NCBI GenBank assembly: GCA_943331105.2
Contig: CALQKH020000001.1
Location: 310,001-374,000, forward strand
Source: Akkermansia muciniphila
GTDB taxonomy: Bacteria > Pseudomonadota > Gammaproteobacteria > Burkholderiales > Burkholderiaceae_C
DNA: 64,000 nucleotides
Reading direction: 5' to 3'
Shown: one piece after another, positions 1 through 8,644 of the stretch
Layout: each line of letters begins with the position of its first letter
Position numbering within the stretch: the first letter of the stretch is position 1
Translations under genes and position numbers: made by a program
Notes under the pieces: generated by a model
Seen by the model: the letters and a program-made list of their open reading frames with translations, nothing else
Database searches by the model: none
Told to the model about the DNA's origin: nothing

Positions 1-33
1 CATCCGGCAAGTCGTCAGGTGTCCTTTCGCATT

Positions 34-60
34 AAAAAAGACTTTGATGGTCTTTTTTTT
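34..60 (+). terminator. Intrinsic terminator of an upstream off-window gene
   Basis: A 9-bp perfect stem (34-42 with 50-58) closes a 7-nt loop and runs into eight T residues. The A-rich 5' arm makes it a plausible terminator in both orientations. It lies about 85 bp before the first gene, so it probably ends a transcript that starts outside the window. Confidence 0.6.
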
Positions 61-145
61 GAATATTTAATGACTCTTTATTGGGAGTGGCATTAACAAG
101 AGATGACAACCATCAGCACAGGATGCGGACAGCGACAATAGGAAA

Positions 146-1783
146 ATGTTCAGAAAACAACTCAGTTGGGTCTTACTCTTTTTGGCCGCCTGCATTGTGT
201 TGCAGGGTGTTGGGGCAGTTTTTGCGCTGCGTGAAGCAGAACGTCAAGTCGTTCGCGGGCGCATTGCCAGCGATATTCACCAAGGGTTTGTGCAACTGTC
301 GGCCACCAAGCAGCACCTGCGTGCATGGGTGACTCAACACAAAATTGGGGCCGGAGGCAACCCGGCAGCCCGCGAGGCCTTGCTCAACGAGATGCACCAA
401 ACCTTGGCCGATTTGGCGAACCTGGCCCGAACAGCGTCCAGCTTGGGCATGGACCGCAGCGATGGCGAGGAGCAAACAGCCAGACAAGAGGCTTTGCATG
501 TTTTAGGGCAAAACGTCAAAACACTCGGAGACGCCGTTGGACAAGTTAAAACCCTGCCAGCCGATATTCCGGCCCGTTTGGGGTGGGACACCTTGAGCGA
601 GGTTTTCGAAAAGTCGGAGGGGCGTGATTTGCGCGAGTTGATTGGTCAAAGCATTGTTCGTGAACGTGCCGCCATGCTGCGAGAGCGCCAAGCCGCAGAT
701 GCCACACTGGCGCGTATCCGTTGGTTATGGGTGGGCATGGCCTTGTCACTGGCCTTGTTGGCATTGGGCGCTACGGTCTATTTTGCGCGAGCCCTGCGAC
801 GCCCCATCGACGAATTGGCCCGAGGTGCGCACAAACTCCGACAAGGGCGATTGCAGCACCGCATTCCGCTGAATGGTCAGGATGAGTTTTCGGACGTGGC
901 ACGCAGCATGAACGCCATGGCTGCAGCCTTAGAGATGCACAGCCAGCAAGAAACCGAACAGCGTCATCGGCTGGAGTCTGAAGTGCGCGAACGCACCAGC
1001 GCCTTGCATGAGGCGAACAAGTCTTTGCAGCAAACCGACACAAGGCGCAGACAACTGCTGGCCGATATCAGCCACGAGTTGCGCACCCCAACCACCGCCA
1101 TTCGAGGTGAAGCCGAAATCACCCTGCGCGGTGGTGAAAGACCCAGCCCCGAGTACCGCGAAGCGTTGCAACGCATTGTGGCGATTTCGCGCCAACTGGG
1201 ATCGGTGATTGACGACTTGCTCGCGATGGCTCGCAGCGACATGGAGACGCTGAGCATCGTGCACCAAACAGTCGACCTGTCCGAACCCTTGGCCGATGCC
1301 TTGTCTCAGGCCAGCGCCCTGGCGGGCGAAAGGAGTATCCACATCGATTGCCCTGTTATGCCCAAAGGCACGGTCAAGGTGATGGGGGATGGGCAACGCC
1401 TGAGTCAACTGTTACTGCTTTTGCTGGACAACGCCGTGCGCTATTCGCACAGCAATGGCACGGTCACAGTCCGCTGGGAACGCAGCACCGATTTTCCACC
1501 CATGTTGATGCTGCAGGTCATCGACCAAGGTATTGGCATCCCTGCTGAGGAGCTGCACCAAGTTTTTGACCGCCATTTTCGGGGTAGCCTGGCACGCTTG
1601 CACCGAGCAGCAGGCAGTGGTTTGGGTCTGCCCATTGCCAAGGCCTTGGTCTTGGCTCACGGCGGCAATTTAACGCTGCAAAGCCCTGCCGATGAAATTC
1701 GAAACACGGGAACTTGCGTGGTTTTGAACTTGCCATTGTTGACCCGCCCCGTCTTAGAAACCCCTCAAAAAGCTCAAACATGA
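146..1783 (+). CDS. Two-component sensor histidine kinase
   Basis: This is an inner-membrane sensor kinase of 545 residues. An N-terminal membrane segment (about residues 8-30) precedes a periplasmic region of about 160 residues. A second membrane segment lies at about 193-213, followed by a HAMP domain and coiled coil, a HisKA box with the motif ISHELRTP (phospho-acceptor His about 310) and a C-terminal HATPase with the G-box GSGLGLPIAKAL. A short AGGA precedes the ATG. The stop overlaps the start of the next gene as ATGA, so kinase and regulator are translationally coupled. The periplasmic domain has no motif I can assign, so the stimulus is unknown. Confidence 0.9.
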   Translation: MFRKQLSWVLLFLAACIVLQGVGAVFALREAERQVVRGRIASDIHQGFVQLSATKQHLRAWVTQHKIGAGGNPAAREALLNEMHQTLADLANLARTASSLGMDRSDGEEQTARQEALHVLGQNVKTLGDAVGQVKTLPADIPARLGWDTLSEVFEKSEGRDLRELIGQSIVRERAAMLRERQAADATLARIRWLWVGMALSLALLALGATVYFARALRRPIDELARGAHKLRQGRLQHRIPLNGQDEFSDVARSMNAMAAALEMHSQQETEQRHRLESEVRERTSALHEANKSLQQTDTRRRQLLADISHELRTPTTAIRGEAEITLRGGERPSPEYREALQRIVAISRQLGSVIDDLLAMARSDMETLSIVHQTVDLSEPLADALSQASALAGERSIHIDCPVMPKGTVKVMGDGQRLSQLLLLLLDNAVRYSHSNGTVTVRWERSTDFPPMLMLQVIDQGIGIPAEELHQVFDRHFRGSLARLHRAAGSGLGLPIAKALVLAHGGNLTLQSPADEIRNTGTCVVLNLPLLTRPVLETPQKAQT

Positions 1784-2490
1784 ACATCATCCTGATCGAA
1801 GATGACACTCGAATTGCCGACTTTTTACAACGCGGTTTGAGGGCCGAAGGGCTGCAGGTGCAACGAGCTGCAACAGGTCCAGAAGGGCTGGCCTTGGTAC
1901 TGGAGACAGCCCGGCAAAACAAAACCGAAAACGCTGTCACCGTGGTCATTTTGGATTTGATGCTCCCCGGCATGAACGGCATGGAAATCTGCCAAACTCT
2001 GCGTGCAAAAGGCATCACGTTTCCTTTGCTCATGCTCACAGCCTTGAACACCTTGGAAGAAAGAGTGGCAGGTCTTCGCATGGGGGCCGACGATTACATG
2101 TGCAAGCCCTTTGAGTTTGAAGAATTACTGGCCCGGTTGGAGGCCTTAGCGCGGCGAGGATCCGGCCTGCAAAGCACCCGTCCTGCCCAGCTGCAAGTGG
2201 CCGACATCGTGCTTGACCGCGAATCGATGCGGGCCAGTCGCTCTGGGGAGGCCCTGAACCTGACGGCGCGTGAGTTGGCCCTGCTGGAACTGCTGATGAC
2301 TGCGCCTGGCCGCATGTTCAGTCGCGAACGGATTTTGTCCAGTGTTTGGGGTTTGAACGAGGACCCGCTGACGAATGTGGTGGATGTCTACATTCGGCGC
2401 TTGCGAAGCAAACTCGATGAGGGTCGCCCGGTGCCCTTGATTCAAACCATGCGCGGTCTGGGTTACCGGCTTGAGGCACCCACCGAATAA
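1780..2490 (+). CDS. OmpR-family response regulator
   Basis: DNA-binding response regulator of 236 residues, partner of the kinase directly upstream, which it overlaps by 4 bp. The receiver domain (about 1-125) has the acidic pocket IEDD near the N-terminus, the phospho-acceptor Asp59 in ILDLMLPG, and the conserved Lys in CKPFEFEE. A winged-helix Trans_reg_C domain fills about 135-236. A longer in-frame start at 1714 lies inside the kinase gene and is not used here because the protein would then not begin at the receiver fold. The 3' end overlaps the convergent LysR gene by 28 bp. The target genes are not evident. Confidence 0.92.
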   Translation: MNIILIEDDTRIADFLQRGLRAEGLQVQRAATGPEGLALVLETARQNKTENAVTVVILDLMLPGMNGMEICQTLRAKGITFPLLMLTALNTLEERVAGLRMGADDYMCKPFEFEELLARLEALARRGSGLQSTRPAQLQVADIVLDRESMRASRSGEALNLTARELALLELLMTAPGRMFSRERILSSVWGLNEDPLTNVVDVYIRRLRSKLDEGRPVPLIQTMRGLGYRLEAPTE

Positions 2491-3434
2491 TGGGACTGAA
2501 GGTCATGACCCCTGCAGGTCTCATCGCTGATTTCACCGTGCCTGACCAGCCAAGTGCAAAACGCCTCGACCGCCGGCGTTCTCCTCAATGATTCGGGATA
2601 GCAAAAGAAATAACCCCGGTCGTTGTGCACCACTTCCGTAAAGGGAATGACCAACTTCCCGGCCTCCAAGTAATCCTCAATCAGGCACCGCTGCACCATT
2701 GCAACACCCAAACCACTGACGGCCGCCTCCAGCAACTGGCTAACTTGGTCAAAACTGGCAGCAGCTTGAATGTCGCGATGATCAATGGCCTCATTTGAAA
2801 GACAAGCGATCGTTTCGAACCAGTGATGCCATGTGTGCGGGTGATGTGCATGAAACAACAAGGGCCATTTCAACAAATCAGCTGGTTTCTGCAGGGGCTT
2901 AGGGCCTGTCAAATCGACCGGACGACAAACAGGAACAATTTGACGACCCACCACATAAGTGGCTTCTAAACCGACAGGCCAGTGCCCATTGCCACCGCAC
3001 AAGCTCGCCCCCTGAGAGGCCAAAAGCGGGTAATCACCCGCACGGTAGGGCACAAACTCCAAACTGATTTCAGGGTGTTCACGTTGAAACTCCGGAAGGC
3101 GTCGAATCAACCAGTGGCTGGCCAAGGTGGGCGTGACCGACAAACGAAGCACAAGGTTGGCAGACCTGACTTTGGCTTTGGCTGCTGCAGACTCCAGCGC
3201 ATCCAAGGCGGGTGCCACCAAGCTCAAGTAATCACGCCCGTGGTCAGTGAGTTCACATCCTCGGACATTTCGGGTGAACAGTTGACACCCCAGATCGGCC
3301 TCAACTCTGGAGATGGCGCGGCTGACGGCGCCCGGTGTGACGCACAAAATTTCGGCTGCCTTTAGAAAAGTGCCCAGCCTCGCTGCCGCAACAAAGGCGT
3401 GTAACTCTGACAGTGAGGGCGAAGCAATGCGCAT
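2463..3434 (-). CDS. LysR-family transcriptional regulator
   Basis: LysR-type regulator of 323 residues. A winged helix-turn-helix at about residues 7-66 contains the typical pattern ELHAFVAAARLGTFLKAAE, and a periplasmic-binding-like effector domain follows (about 90-300). It is transcribed divergently from a Bug receptor and amidohydrolase pair, the usual arrangement for a local LysR activator. A perfect 7+7 bp inverted repeat overlaps its own start codon, consistent with autoregulation and control of the divergent operon. The C-terminal tail (about 20 residues) overlaps the convergent response-regulator gene. The effector is unknown, but an organic acid or amino-acid derivative is likely from the neighbours. 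Confidence 0.9.
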   Translation of the reverse strand: MRIASPSLSELHAFVAAARLGTFLKAAEILCVTPGAVSRAISRVEADLGCQLFTRNVRGCELTDHGRDYLSLVAPALDALESAAAKAKVRSANLVLRLSVTPTLASHWLIRRLPEFQREHPEISLEFVPYRAGDYPLLASQGASLCGGNGHWPVGLEATYVVGRQIVPVCRPVDLTGPKPLQKPADLLKWPLLFHAHHPHTWHHWFETIACLSNEAIDHRDIQAAASFDQVSQLLEAAVSGLGVAMVQRCLIEDYLEAGKLVIPFTEVVHNDRGYFFCYPESLRRTPAVEAFCTWLVRHGEISDETCRGHDLQSHYSVGASSR

Positions 3435-3453
3435 AGTGAATTTTAGTCACTAT
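3433..3453. promoter_or_regulatory. Putative LysR operator overlapping the lysR start codon
   Basis: Perfect inverted repeat ATAGTGA-N7-TCACTAT, containing the LysR-type T-N11-A core. It overlaps the ATG of the LysR gene (3432-3434 on the minus strand). A TTGACA hexamer at 3453-3458, matching a sigma-70 -35 element for the divergent operon, abuts its right arm. No good -10 is visible at 17 bp, which suits an activator-dependent promoter. Binding is inferred. Confidence 0.6.
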
Positions 3454-3523
3454 TGACAGCCCGAATGTCGCTCGCCAATCATCAAACTGCCTTTCAAAAT
3501 GGTGTTTTTCAAGGAGGCTGGTG

Positions 3524-4495
3524 ATGCGTGTCAAATTACTTTCTATTTTGGCTTTGGTGTGTTTGCAGGCCCTCTCAGCGGTGGTGCAGGCACAGGCTTT
3601 CCCTCAAAAACCCATTAAATTGATCGTTCCTTTCGCGCCTGGCGGATCAACCGACATGGTTGCGAGGCTGCTGGCTGAACGCATGAGCCCGATCTTGGGT
3701 CAAAGCGTTGTGGTGGAAAACCGCGCGGGTGTGGGCGGCGTTTTGGGTGCTGATGCAGTGGCAAAAGCAAGCCCAGACGGTTACACGCTGTTGATGGGAA
3801 CCGTCAGCACGCATGGCGCCAGCCCAGCGGTGTACAAAAAAATCCCCTATGACGCCGCCAAAGATTTTGAACCCATCACCAACGTCATGTCAGTGCCCAG
3901 TGTCCTGACCGTTCACCCCAAACTGCCCGTCAAAAACTTGCAAGAGTTTGTGGCCTTGGCCAAGGCCTCGCCGGGAAAATACTCCTATGGATCGCCAGGC
4001 AACGGCTCCTTGGGCCATGCCAACGTCGAAAACCTTTTGCAATTGGCAGGCATCAAACTCTTGCATGTGCCCTACAAAGGGGGAGGACCTGCGCTGAACG
4101 ACGCTTTGGCTGGCCAAATCGACGCACTGACCGACAACCTGCCTTCCACCCTGCCGCATATCCAGGCAGGACGTTTACGTCCGCTGGCCTTGTTGTCACC
4201 TCAGCGCAGCAAACTGTTGCCCGATCTGCCTACCTACAAAGAATCTGGTTATCCAGATTTGGATGAAGGCGGATGGTTTGGATTGCTGGCGCCCGCCAAA
4301 ACACCACGGGCTGTTGTACTCAAGCTCAATGAGGCCGCACACCAAGCCATGCAAGACCCTGCATTCAAGGCACGCGCTGAAACGATTGACGGTATCTCTA
4401 TGGCCAACACCCCCGAACAATTTGGCGAGCAAATCAAGCGGGCTTTGGCGCGTTACCAGCGCATTGCAAAGTCTGCCAACATTCAAATCGACTGA
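3524..4495 (+). CDS. Bug-family (TctC-like) periplasmic solute-binding receptor
   Basis: Periplasmic receptor of 323 residues from the betaproteobacterial Bug/TctC family, which binds carboxylates, amino acids or nicotinate-like ligands. An N-terminal signal peptide ends near the AQA at about residues 23-25. Mature motifs are KPIKLIVPFAPGGSTD, VVVENRAGVGG and the late YKESGYP region. The ATG at 3524 is preferred because AAGGAGG at 3511-3517 sits 6 nt upstream; a GTG lies 3 nt earlier. No TctA/TctB partner is adjacent, as is common for orphan Bug proteins. It is followed after 11 bp by an N-formylglutamate amidohydrolase, suggesting its ligand may be an N-acyl amino acid or related compound. 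Confidence 0.9.
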   Translation: MRVKLLSILALVCLQALSAVVQAQAFPQKPIKLIVPFAPGGSTDMVARLLAERMSPILGQSVVVENRAGVGGVLGADAVAKASPDGYTLLMGTVSTHGASPAVYKKIPYDAAKDFEPITNVMSVPSVLTVHPKLPVKNLQEFVALAKASPGKYSYGSPGNGSLGHANVENLLQLAGIKLLHVPYKGGGPALNDALAGQIDALTDNLPSTLPHIQAGRLRPLALLSPQRSKLLPDLPTYKESGYPDLDEGGWFGLLAPAKTPRAVVLKLNEAAHQAMQDPAFKARAETIDGISMANTPEQFGEQIKRALARYQRIAKSANIQID

Positions 4496-4506
4496 GAGAA
4501 CGCGAC

Positions 4507-5373
4507 ATGGCTGAGTCAAGTTATGTGTTGAGCCGCCCTGAAAACAAACGGCGTTTGCCCTTGGTGTGCGACTCGCCACACAGCGGAACCAACTACCCAT
4601 CAGATTTCAGGTCTGCACTGCCCTTCGCGCAGCTCCGCCAAACAGAAGACACCGACATCGACGCTTTGTGGGCCGGTGTGCCCGCCGTTGGCGGCACATT
4701 GGTGTCCGCCTTGTTCCCACGTTGTTACATCGACCCTAACCGTGCGCTAGAAGATCTGGACCCATCGCTGATCGCTGGGACTTGGCCGGTGCCTTTGGCA
4801 CCTGGCCCCAAATCGAAATTGGGTTATGGCCTGATTTTCAGCAAAGTCGATGCCCACAACATGATTTACGACCGGCAACTGACGGTGCAAGAAATTCAAC
4901 AAAGAATTGACCACTACTGGCAACCCTACCGATCTGCGCTGGATGAGGAAATACGTTCGTCCTACGACGCATTTGGCAGCGTCTGGCATTTGAATTTGCA
5001 CTCCATGCCGCAAAATGCTTATGAAAGGCTGGGCATCAAAACCGACAAACCTTTGGCAGATTTTGTTCTCGGTGATCGGGACGGCACCACCTGTGAACCC
5101 GCATTCGTGAGTTTGGTTGAAGAAAGCCTTCGTTCGTGTGGCTACTCCGTTGCTCGAAATGACCCTTACAAAGGCGTCGCCCTGCTAGAGCAAATCGGTC
5201 AACCTGCACAAAGACGGCACAGCCTACAGATTGAAATCCGCAGACCGTTGTACATGCATGAAGCCAGCCGTGAACGCAACGCTGATTTTGACAAGCTCAA
5301 ATTGAGCCTGGACAAGACACTGAGCGATGTGGCTCTGTATGTCCAATCTCAAGTGGGTGGTCAAAAAGCTTGA
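4507..5373 (+). CDS. N-formylglutamate amidohydrolase family protein
   Basis: Cytoplasmic hydrolase of 288 residues in the N-formylglutamate amidohydrolase (HutG/FGase) family. Recognisable motifs are VCDSPHSG near residue 21, TDIDALW, a histidine-bearing LNLHSMP in the middle, and the late SLQIEIRRPLYM, which is a family hallmark. The family releases formate (or another acyl group) from N-acylglutamate, the last step of one histidine degradation route. No other hut genes are present, so the true substrate may be another N-acyl amino acid taken up through the Bug receptor 11 bp upstream. The two genes appear to form an operon controlled by the divergent LysR. Confidence 0.82.
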   Translation: MAESSYVLSRPENKRRLPLVCDSPHSGTNYPSDFRSALPFAQLRQTEDTDIDALWAGVPAVGGTLVSALFPRCYIDPNRALEDLDPSLIAGTWPVPLAPGPKSKLGYGLIFSKVDAHNMIYDRQLTVQEIQQRIDHYWQPYRSALDEEIRSSYDAFGSVWHLNLHSMPQNAYERLGIKTDKPLADFVLGDRDGTTCEPAFVSLVEESLRSCGYSVARNDPYKGVALLEQIGQPAQRRHSLQIEIRRPLYMHEASRERNADFDKLKLSLDKTLSDVALYVQSQVGGQKA

Positions 5374-5376
5374 TCC

Positions 5377-7452
5377 TCAAGAAAGACTTAAGCGGTCTGT
5401 CTGGACGGTTTGAAAAGCATAAAGCACCTCGGACAAGGCACTCAGTTTGATGGGCTTGGGTAAGAAATGGTCCATGCCAGCTTGCCGACAGCGCGCTTGG
5501 TCTTCAATGAACGCGTCGGCAGTCACCGCAATGATGGGCAATGCTGTGCGCCCTTGAAAGCGTTCCCAATCTCGTATCTGACGAGTCGCTTCATAACCAT
5601 CCAGCACAGGCATTTGCACATCCATCAAAATGGCCGAGATCGCATCGGCTTCCAGCATCACCCGTTTTACAGCCAGCTGCCCATTGTCAACGGCAATTGC
5701 CTCAAAACCCAGTTGGTTCAGCATCGCACAAATCACCTGCTGATTGACTCGGTTGTCCTCCACCACCAACACTCGGCCTGACATTTGTTGAGATGAATCT
5801 TGGGGCATCAGGCCGGTCCGATGACAAGTATCGACTTCTGACAGATCCACCGCATCGGTCATGACATCCAAACGCAGACGAATCCAAAACCTCGCGCCCT
5901 CGCCTTCTTTGCTTTCAACCCCGACTTCTCCTCCCATCAGTTGCGTCAGACTTTTGACGATGGACAAGCCCAAGCCAGTGCCTCCAAATTGACGCGTTGT
6001 CGAGTCATCGACTTGGCTAAAAGGCTGGAACAACAAGGGCATTTTTGGTGCAGGAATTCCCATGCCTGAGTCCTGTACAGCCCACTCAACACAAGCAGAC
6101 CCGTCCACTTGACTCAACTCGGTCGCCTCAATGCGCACTTCCCCCACCGCAGTAAATTTGATGGCGTTGTTCGTCAAATTGGACAACATCTGTTTCAATC
6201 GATTGGCATCCCCTCGATAACGCCTGCCATGTGGCCCATTCCACTGAACACTCAACTTCAGATCTTTGGCTGTCGCGTTGTTGGCAAACAAGGCTTGGGT
6301 GTTGAGCAAAAGCTCGACTGGATTGACCATACCCGCTCCAAGGGTCTGGGTTCCTGACTCAATTTTTGACAAATCCAAAATATCGTTGAGCAACGTCAAC
6401 AGCGACTGGCCCGATTGCAATATGGTGCGTGCATGGTCTTGTGTCTTTTTTGAATCAACAGGTCCTGACAGCAGCAACTGAGCCATGCCCAACACGCCAT
6501 TCATGGGTGTACGCAATTCATGGGACATGGTCGCCAAGAAGCGGCTTTTGGCCTCGTTGGCAGCTTTGGCCAACGTCACAGCACGGCTCAATTCAGCGGT
6601 GCGCTGCTCCACTTTTTCTTCAAGTTGCTCTCTGTTGCGAGCCAACTCGTTGGTCCGGCTCTCCACGATTTCCATCATGCGGTCGAATGCAGCAGCCGTT
6701 CGCCCGACTTCATCCTCACCCACCACAGACACTCGCTTGGTGTAATCACCGCTGTGCTCAACTTCCACAATGGTGTTGAGCAAACTCGTCAGAGGCCGAA
6801 TCATGGAGTTGATCAATCGCATCAACATGAAACTGATCAGGACCAAGATGCCGGACACAACAGCTGCCAACACTATTTTCACTTGGTCAATGGTCTGATT
6901 GGCATCGGCCAATGCTTGGTTCATCAACTGACGTTGCCACTCTTTTTGAGCCCCAATGTGATCCAACTGACGATTGCGGGCAGGCACCAAGTCGGTGGTC
7001 AATAAGGCGTATGCCGCCGCTACTTGACCCGTTTGCGCGTGGCCCACAACCTGCAGTGACAGGCGCCAAAACACATCATCCGCTTCACGGATATTTTTCA
7101 TGATGTCTCGACCCACGTCGGTGGACAAATTGGCTTCCGTTTCATGGATCAAATCCACCAATCTGCTGCGATCTTTTCCAATACGTTCAATCGCAGCATG
7201 GAGTTCTGTGGGATCCTTGGCCGACAAAATGGCATGCCGCGCCTCCAGTGAAATTTTGACCATCAACAGCTCAACTCGGGTCATGCGATCAACCTGAGGC
7301 TCATACATATCGATGATTTGCTTTGCACTGGATTGAACATGGTGCAAGGTCCACCAACTCACCATCACAACAGCAAACAGCAAACTGCCCATTAACCCAA
7401 ATCCAATCAGGAGTCTGAAGCGTATCGATAAGCGGCTGATAAAGATATTCAT
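5377..7452 (-). CDS. Hybrid sensor histidine kinase with receiver domain
   Basis: Membrane hybrid kinase of 691 residues. Segments in order: TM1 (about 12-34); a periplasmic four-helix-bundle-like sensor region; TM2 (about 192-213); HAMP; coiled coil; HisKA with MSHELRTPMNG (His about 311); HATPase with GGTGLGLSIV; and a C-terminal receiver with LMDVQMPVLDG (Asp about 611) and LPKP. No histidine phosphotransfer domain is fused and no separate response regulator lies beside it, so its output partner must be elsewhere. It ends 3 bp from the convergent amidohydrolase gene. The 217 bp upstream of its start are unusually AT-rich. Confidence 0.9.
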   Translation of the reverse strand: MNIFISRLSIRFRLLIGFGLMGSLLFAVVMVSWWTLHHVQSSAKQIIDMYEPQVDRMTRVELLMVKISLEARHAILSAKDPTELHAAIERIGKDRSRLVDLIHETEANLSTDVGRDIMKNIREADDVFWRLSLQVVGHAQTGQVAAAYALLTTDLVPARNRQLDHIGAQKEWQRQLMNQALADANQTIDQVKIVLAAVVSGILVLISFMLMRLINSMIRPLTSLLNTIVEVEHSGDYTKRVSVVGEDEVGRTAAAFDRMMEIVESRTNELARNREQLEEKVEQRTAELSRAVTLAKAANEAKSRFLATMSHELRTPMNGVLGMAQLLLSGPVDSKKTQDHARTILQSGQSLLTLLNDILDLSKIESGTQTLGAGMVNPVELLLNTQALFANNATAKDLKLSVQWNGPHGRRYRGDANRLKQMLSNLTNNAIKFTAVGEVRIEATELSQVDGSACVEWAVQDSGMGIPAPKMPLLFQPFSQVDDSTTRQFGGTGLGLSIVKSLTQLMGGEVGVESKEGEGARFWIRLRLDVMTDAVDLSEVDTCHRTGLMPQDSSQQMSGRVLVVEDNRVNQQVICAMLNQLGFEAIAVDNGQLAVKRVMLEADAISAILMDVQMPVLDGYEATRQIRDWERFQGRTALPIIAVTADAFIEDQARCRQAGMDHFLPKPIKLSALSEVLYAFQTVQTDRLSLS

Positions 7453-7669
7453 CGCAATAGTTCTTAAAAATCAATTTTTATATTGTAATAAATATTAAAT
7501 AATTCAATAAGTAAAAATTTTAACAAGACAGCCATTAATCTCAACCGACATTTTTTCTATGAATCCACGAAGGCTGATGGCATGTGTTGCAGCACTACTT
7601 GACGCCCTAAAATCTCAACAACGCGCCCCACTCTTTGGGCCCTGATTCATACACTCTCTCTGCAAAAAA

Positions 7670-8644
7670 ATGTCAATAAGCTTGGCGCCTGATAACCCTG
7701 CGATTGCACCGTCCACAGTCGCTTTCATGTCTTTTGCCAATACCCGCTGGCGGGTCCGCCGCCCCAAGCCTTTTGTGCTGGTCATTGAGGGCGAGGACGT
7801 GCCCGCTGCATCCGCCAAGACCTGCGATTACCTGCATGAACAACTGCTCTCGCCGCAGTGGCGCGAAGCCTTTTACCAATTGGTCGATGCCACGGGCTTG
7901 GTCGTTTGCCTGAACCTTCACACCGAACACCCCACTTACCGCGATGTGCGTGGCCGATCCAGCAAGGGACGTCTAAGCCAAGGCGAGTACTACCACCACG
8001 ACGGCTGCACGGGCCCTGTCAAACCACGCTTCGTCGAAATACGCTGCCCCATCCAACCCCAAACCCGTGGCGTCGCCACCGCCGTAGCGCCACACCGCGA
8101 TGTGGTCAAAGCCATGGTGCAGGTTTTGCCTGCTGAATTGGCAAGCTCAGCTGCACTGGTTTCGCAAGACATGGGCACAGACGCATTGAACCAAATGGAC
8201 GGTTCAGCGCTCGAACATTTGCAAGGACTGATCACGCGAACCGTGCGAAAAAAACTGAACGCCGAAGGAGCCCGGGTCTATTTCCGCCAAGTCGATGAAG
8301 CGGCCAATGCCTACTTTGAGCCTTGGGCCTTGGGCGAAAGCCGCATCATCGCCAATGGCAACAGCGGCGTCACCATGCAACATCGCCGCGCCTACCAAAC
8401 CACTCATACCGGCGGTGTGGCCAACGGTCATTTGGTCAAGCGCTGGCCCAATGAAGAATTGTTGCTGCCAGGCGAGATGCTGGATCCCGCGTTCTTGGCT
8501 GCTCTGTGCAGCGAAGAAGACGACGAAAGCGCGGGTGGTCAAGCGCGTGAGGTCTGCGCCTTGGCACGAGACCTCAAGCCCGCTCTCGCACCAACAAACG
8601 CAAAGCCCACAAGCCCAGCGCTGGACCTAACGCCAATCCTGTGA
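7670..8644 (+). CDS. Uncharacterised protein, possibly a TauD-like Fe(II)/2-oxoglutarate oxygenase
   Basis: This is a protein of 324 residues that I do not recognise with certainty. It has no signal peptide or membrane segment. Two short motifs suggest a non-haem iron oxygenase fold: an HxD in YYHHDG at residues 109-111, and a later NGNSGVTMQHRRAYQ (His238, Arg239-240), which resembles the distal His/Arg strand of clavaminate-synthase/TauD-like enzymes. This is motif reading only. No clear ribosome binding site precedes the ATG at 7670, and an internal ATG at residue 20 is an alternative start. The last 71 bp overlap the convergent MFS gene, an unusually long overlap. Confidence 0.6.
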   Translation: MSISLAPDNPAIAPSTVAFMSFANTRWRVRRPKPFVLVIEGEDVPAASAKTCDYLHEQLLSPQWREAFYQLVDATGLVVCLNLHTEHPTYRDVRGRSSKGRLSQGEYYHHDGCTGPVKPRFVEIRCPIQPQTRGVATAVAPHRDVVKAMVQVLPAELASSAALVSQDMGTDALNQMDGSALEHLQGLITRTVRKKLNAEGARVYFRQVDEAANAYFEPWALGESRIIANGNSGVTMQHRRAYQTTHTGGVANGHLVKRWPNEELLLPGEMLDPAFLAALCSEEDDESAGGQAREVCALARDLKPALAPTNAKPTSPALDLTPIL

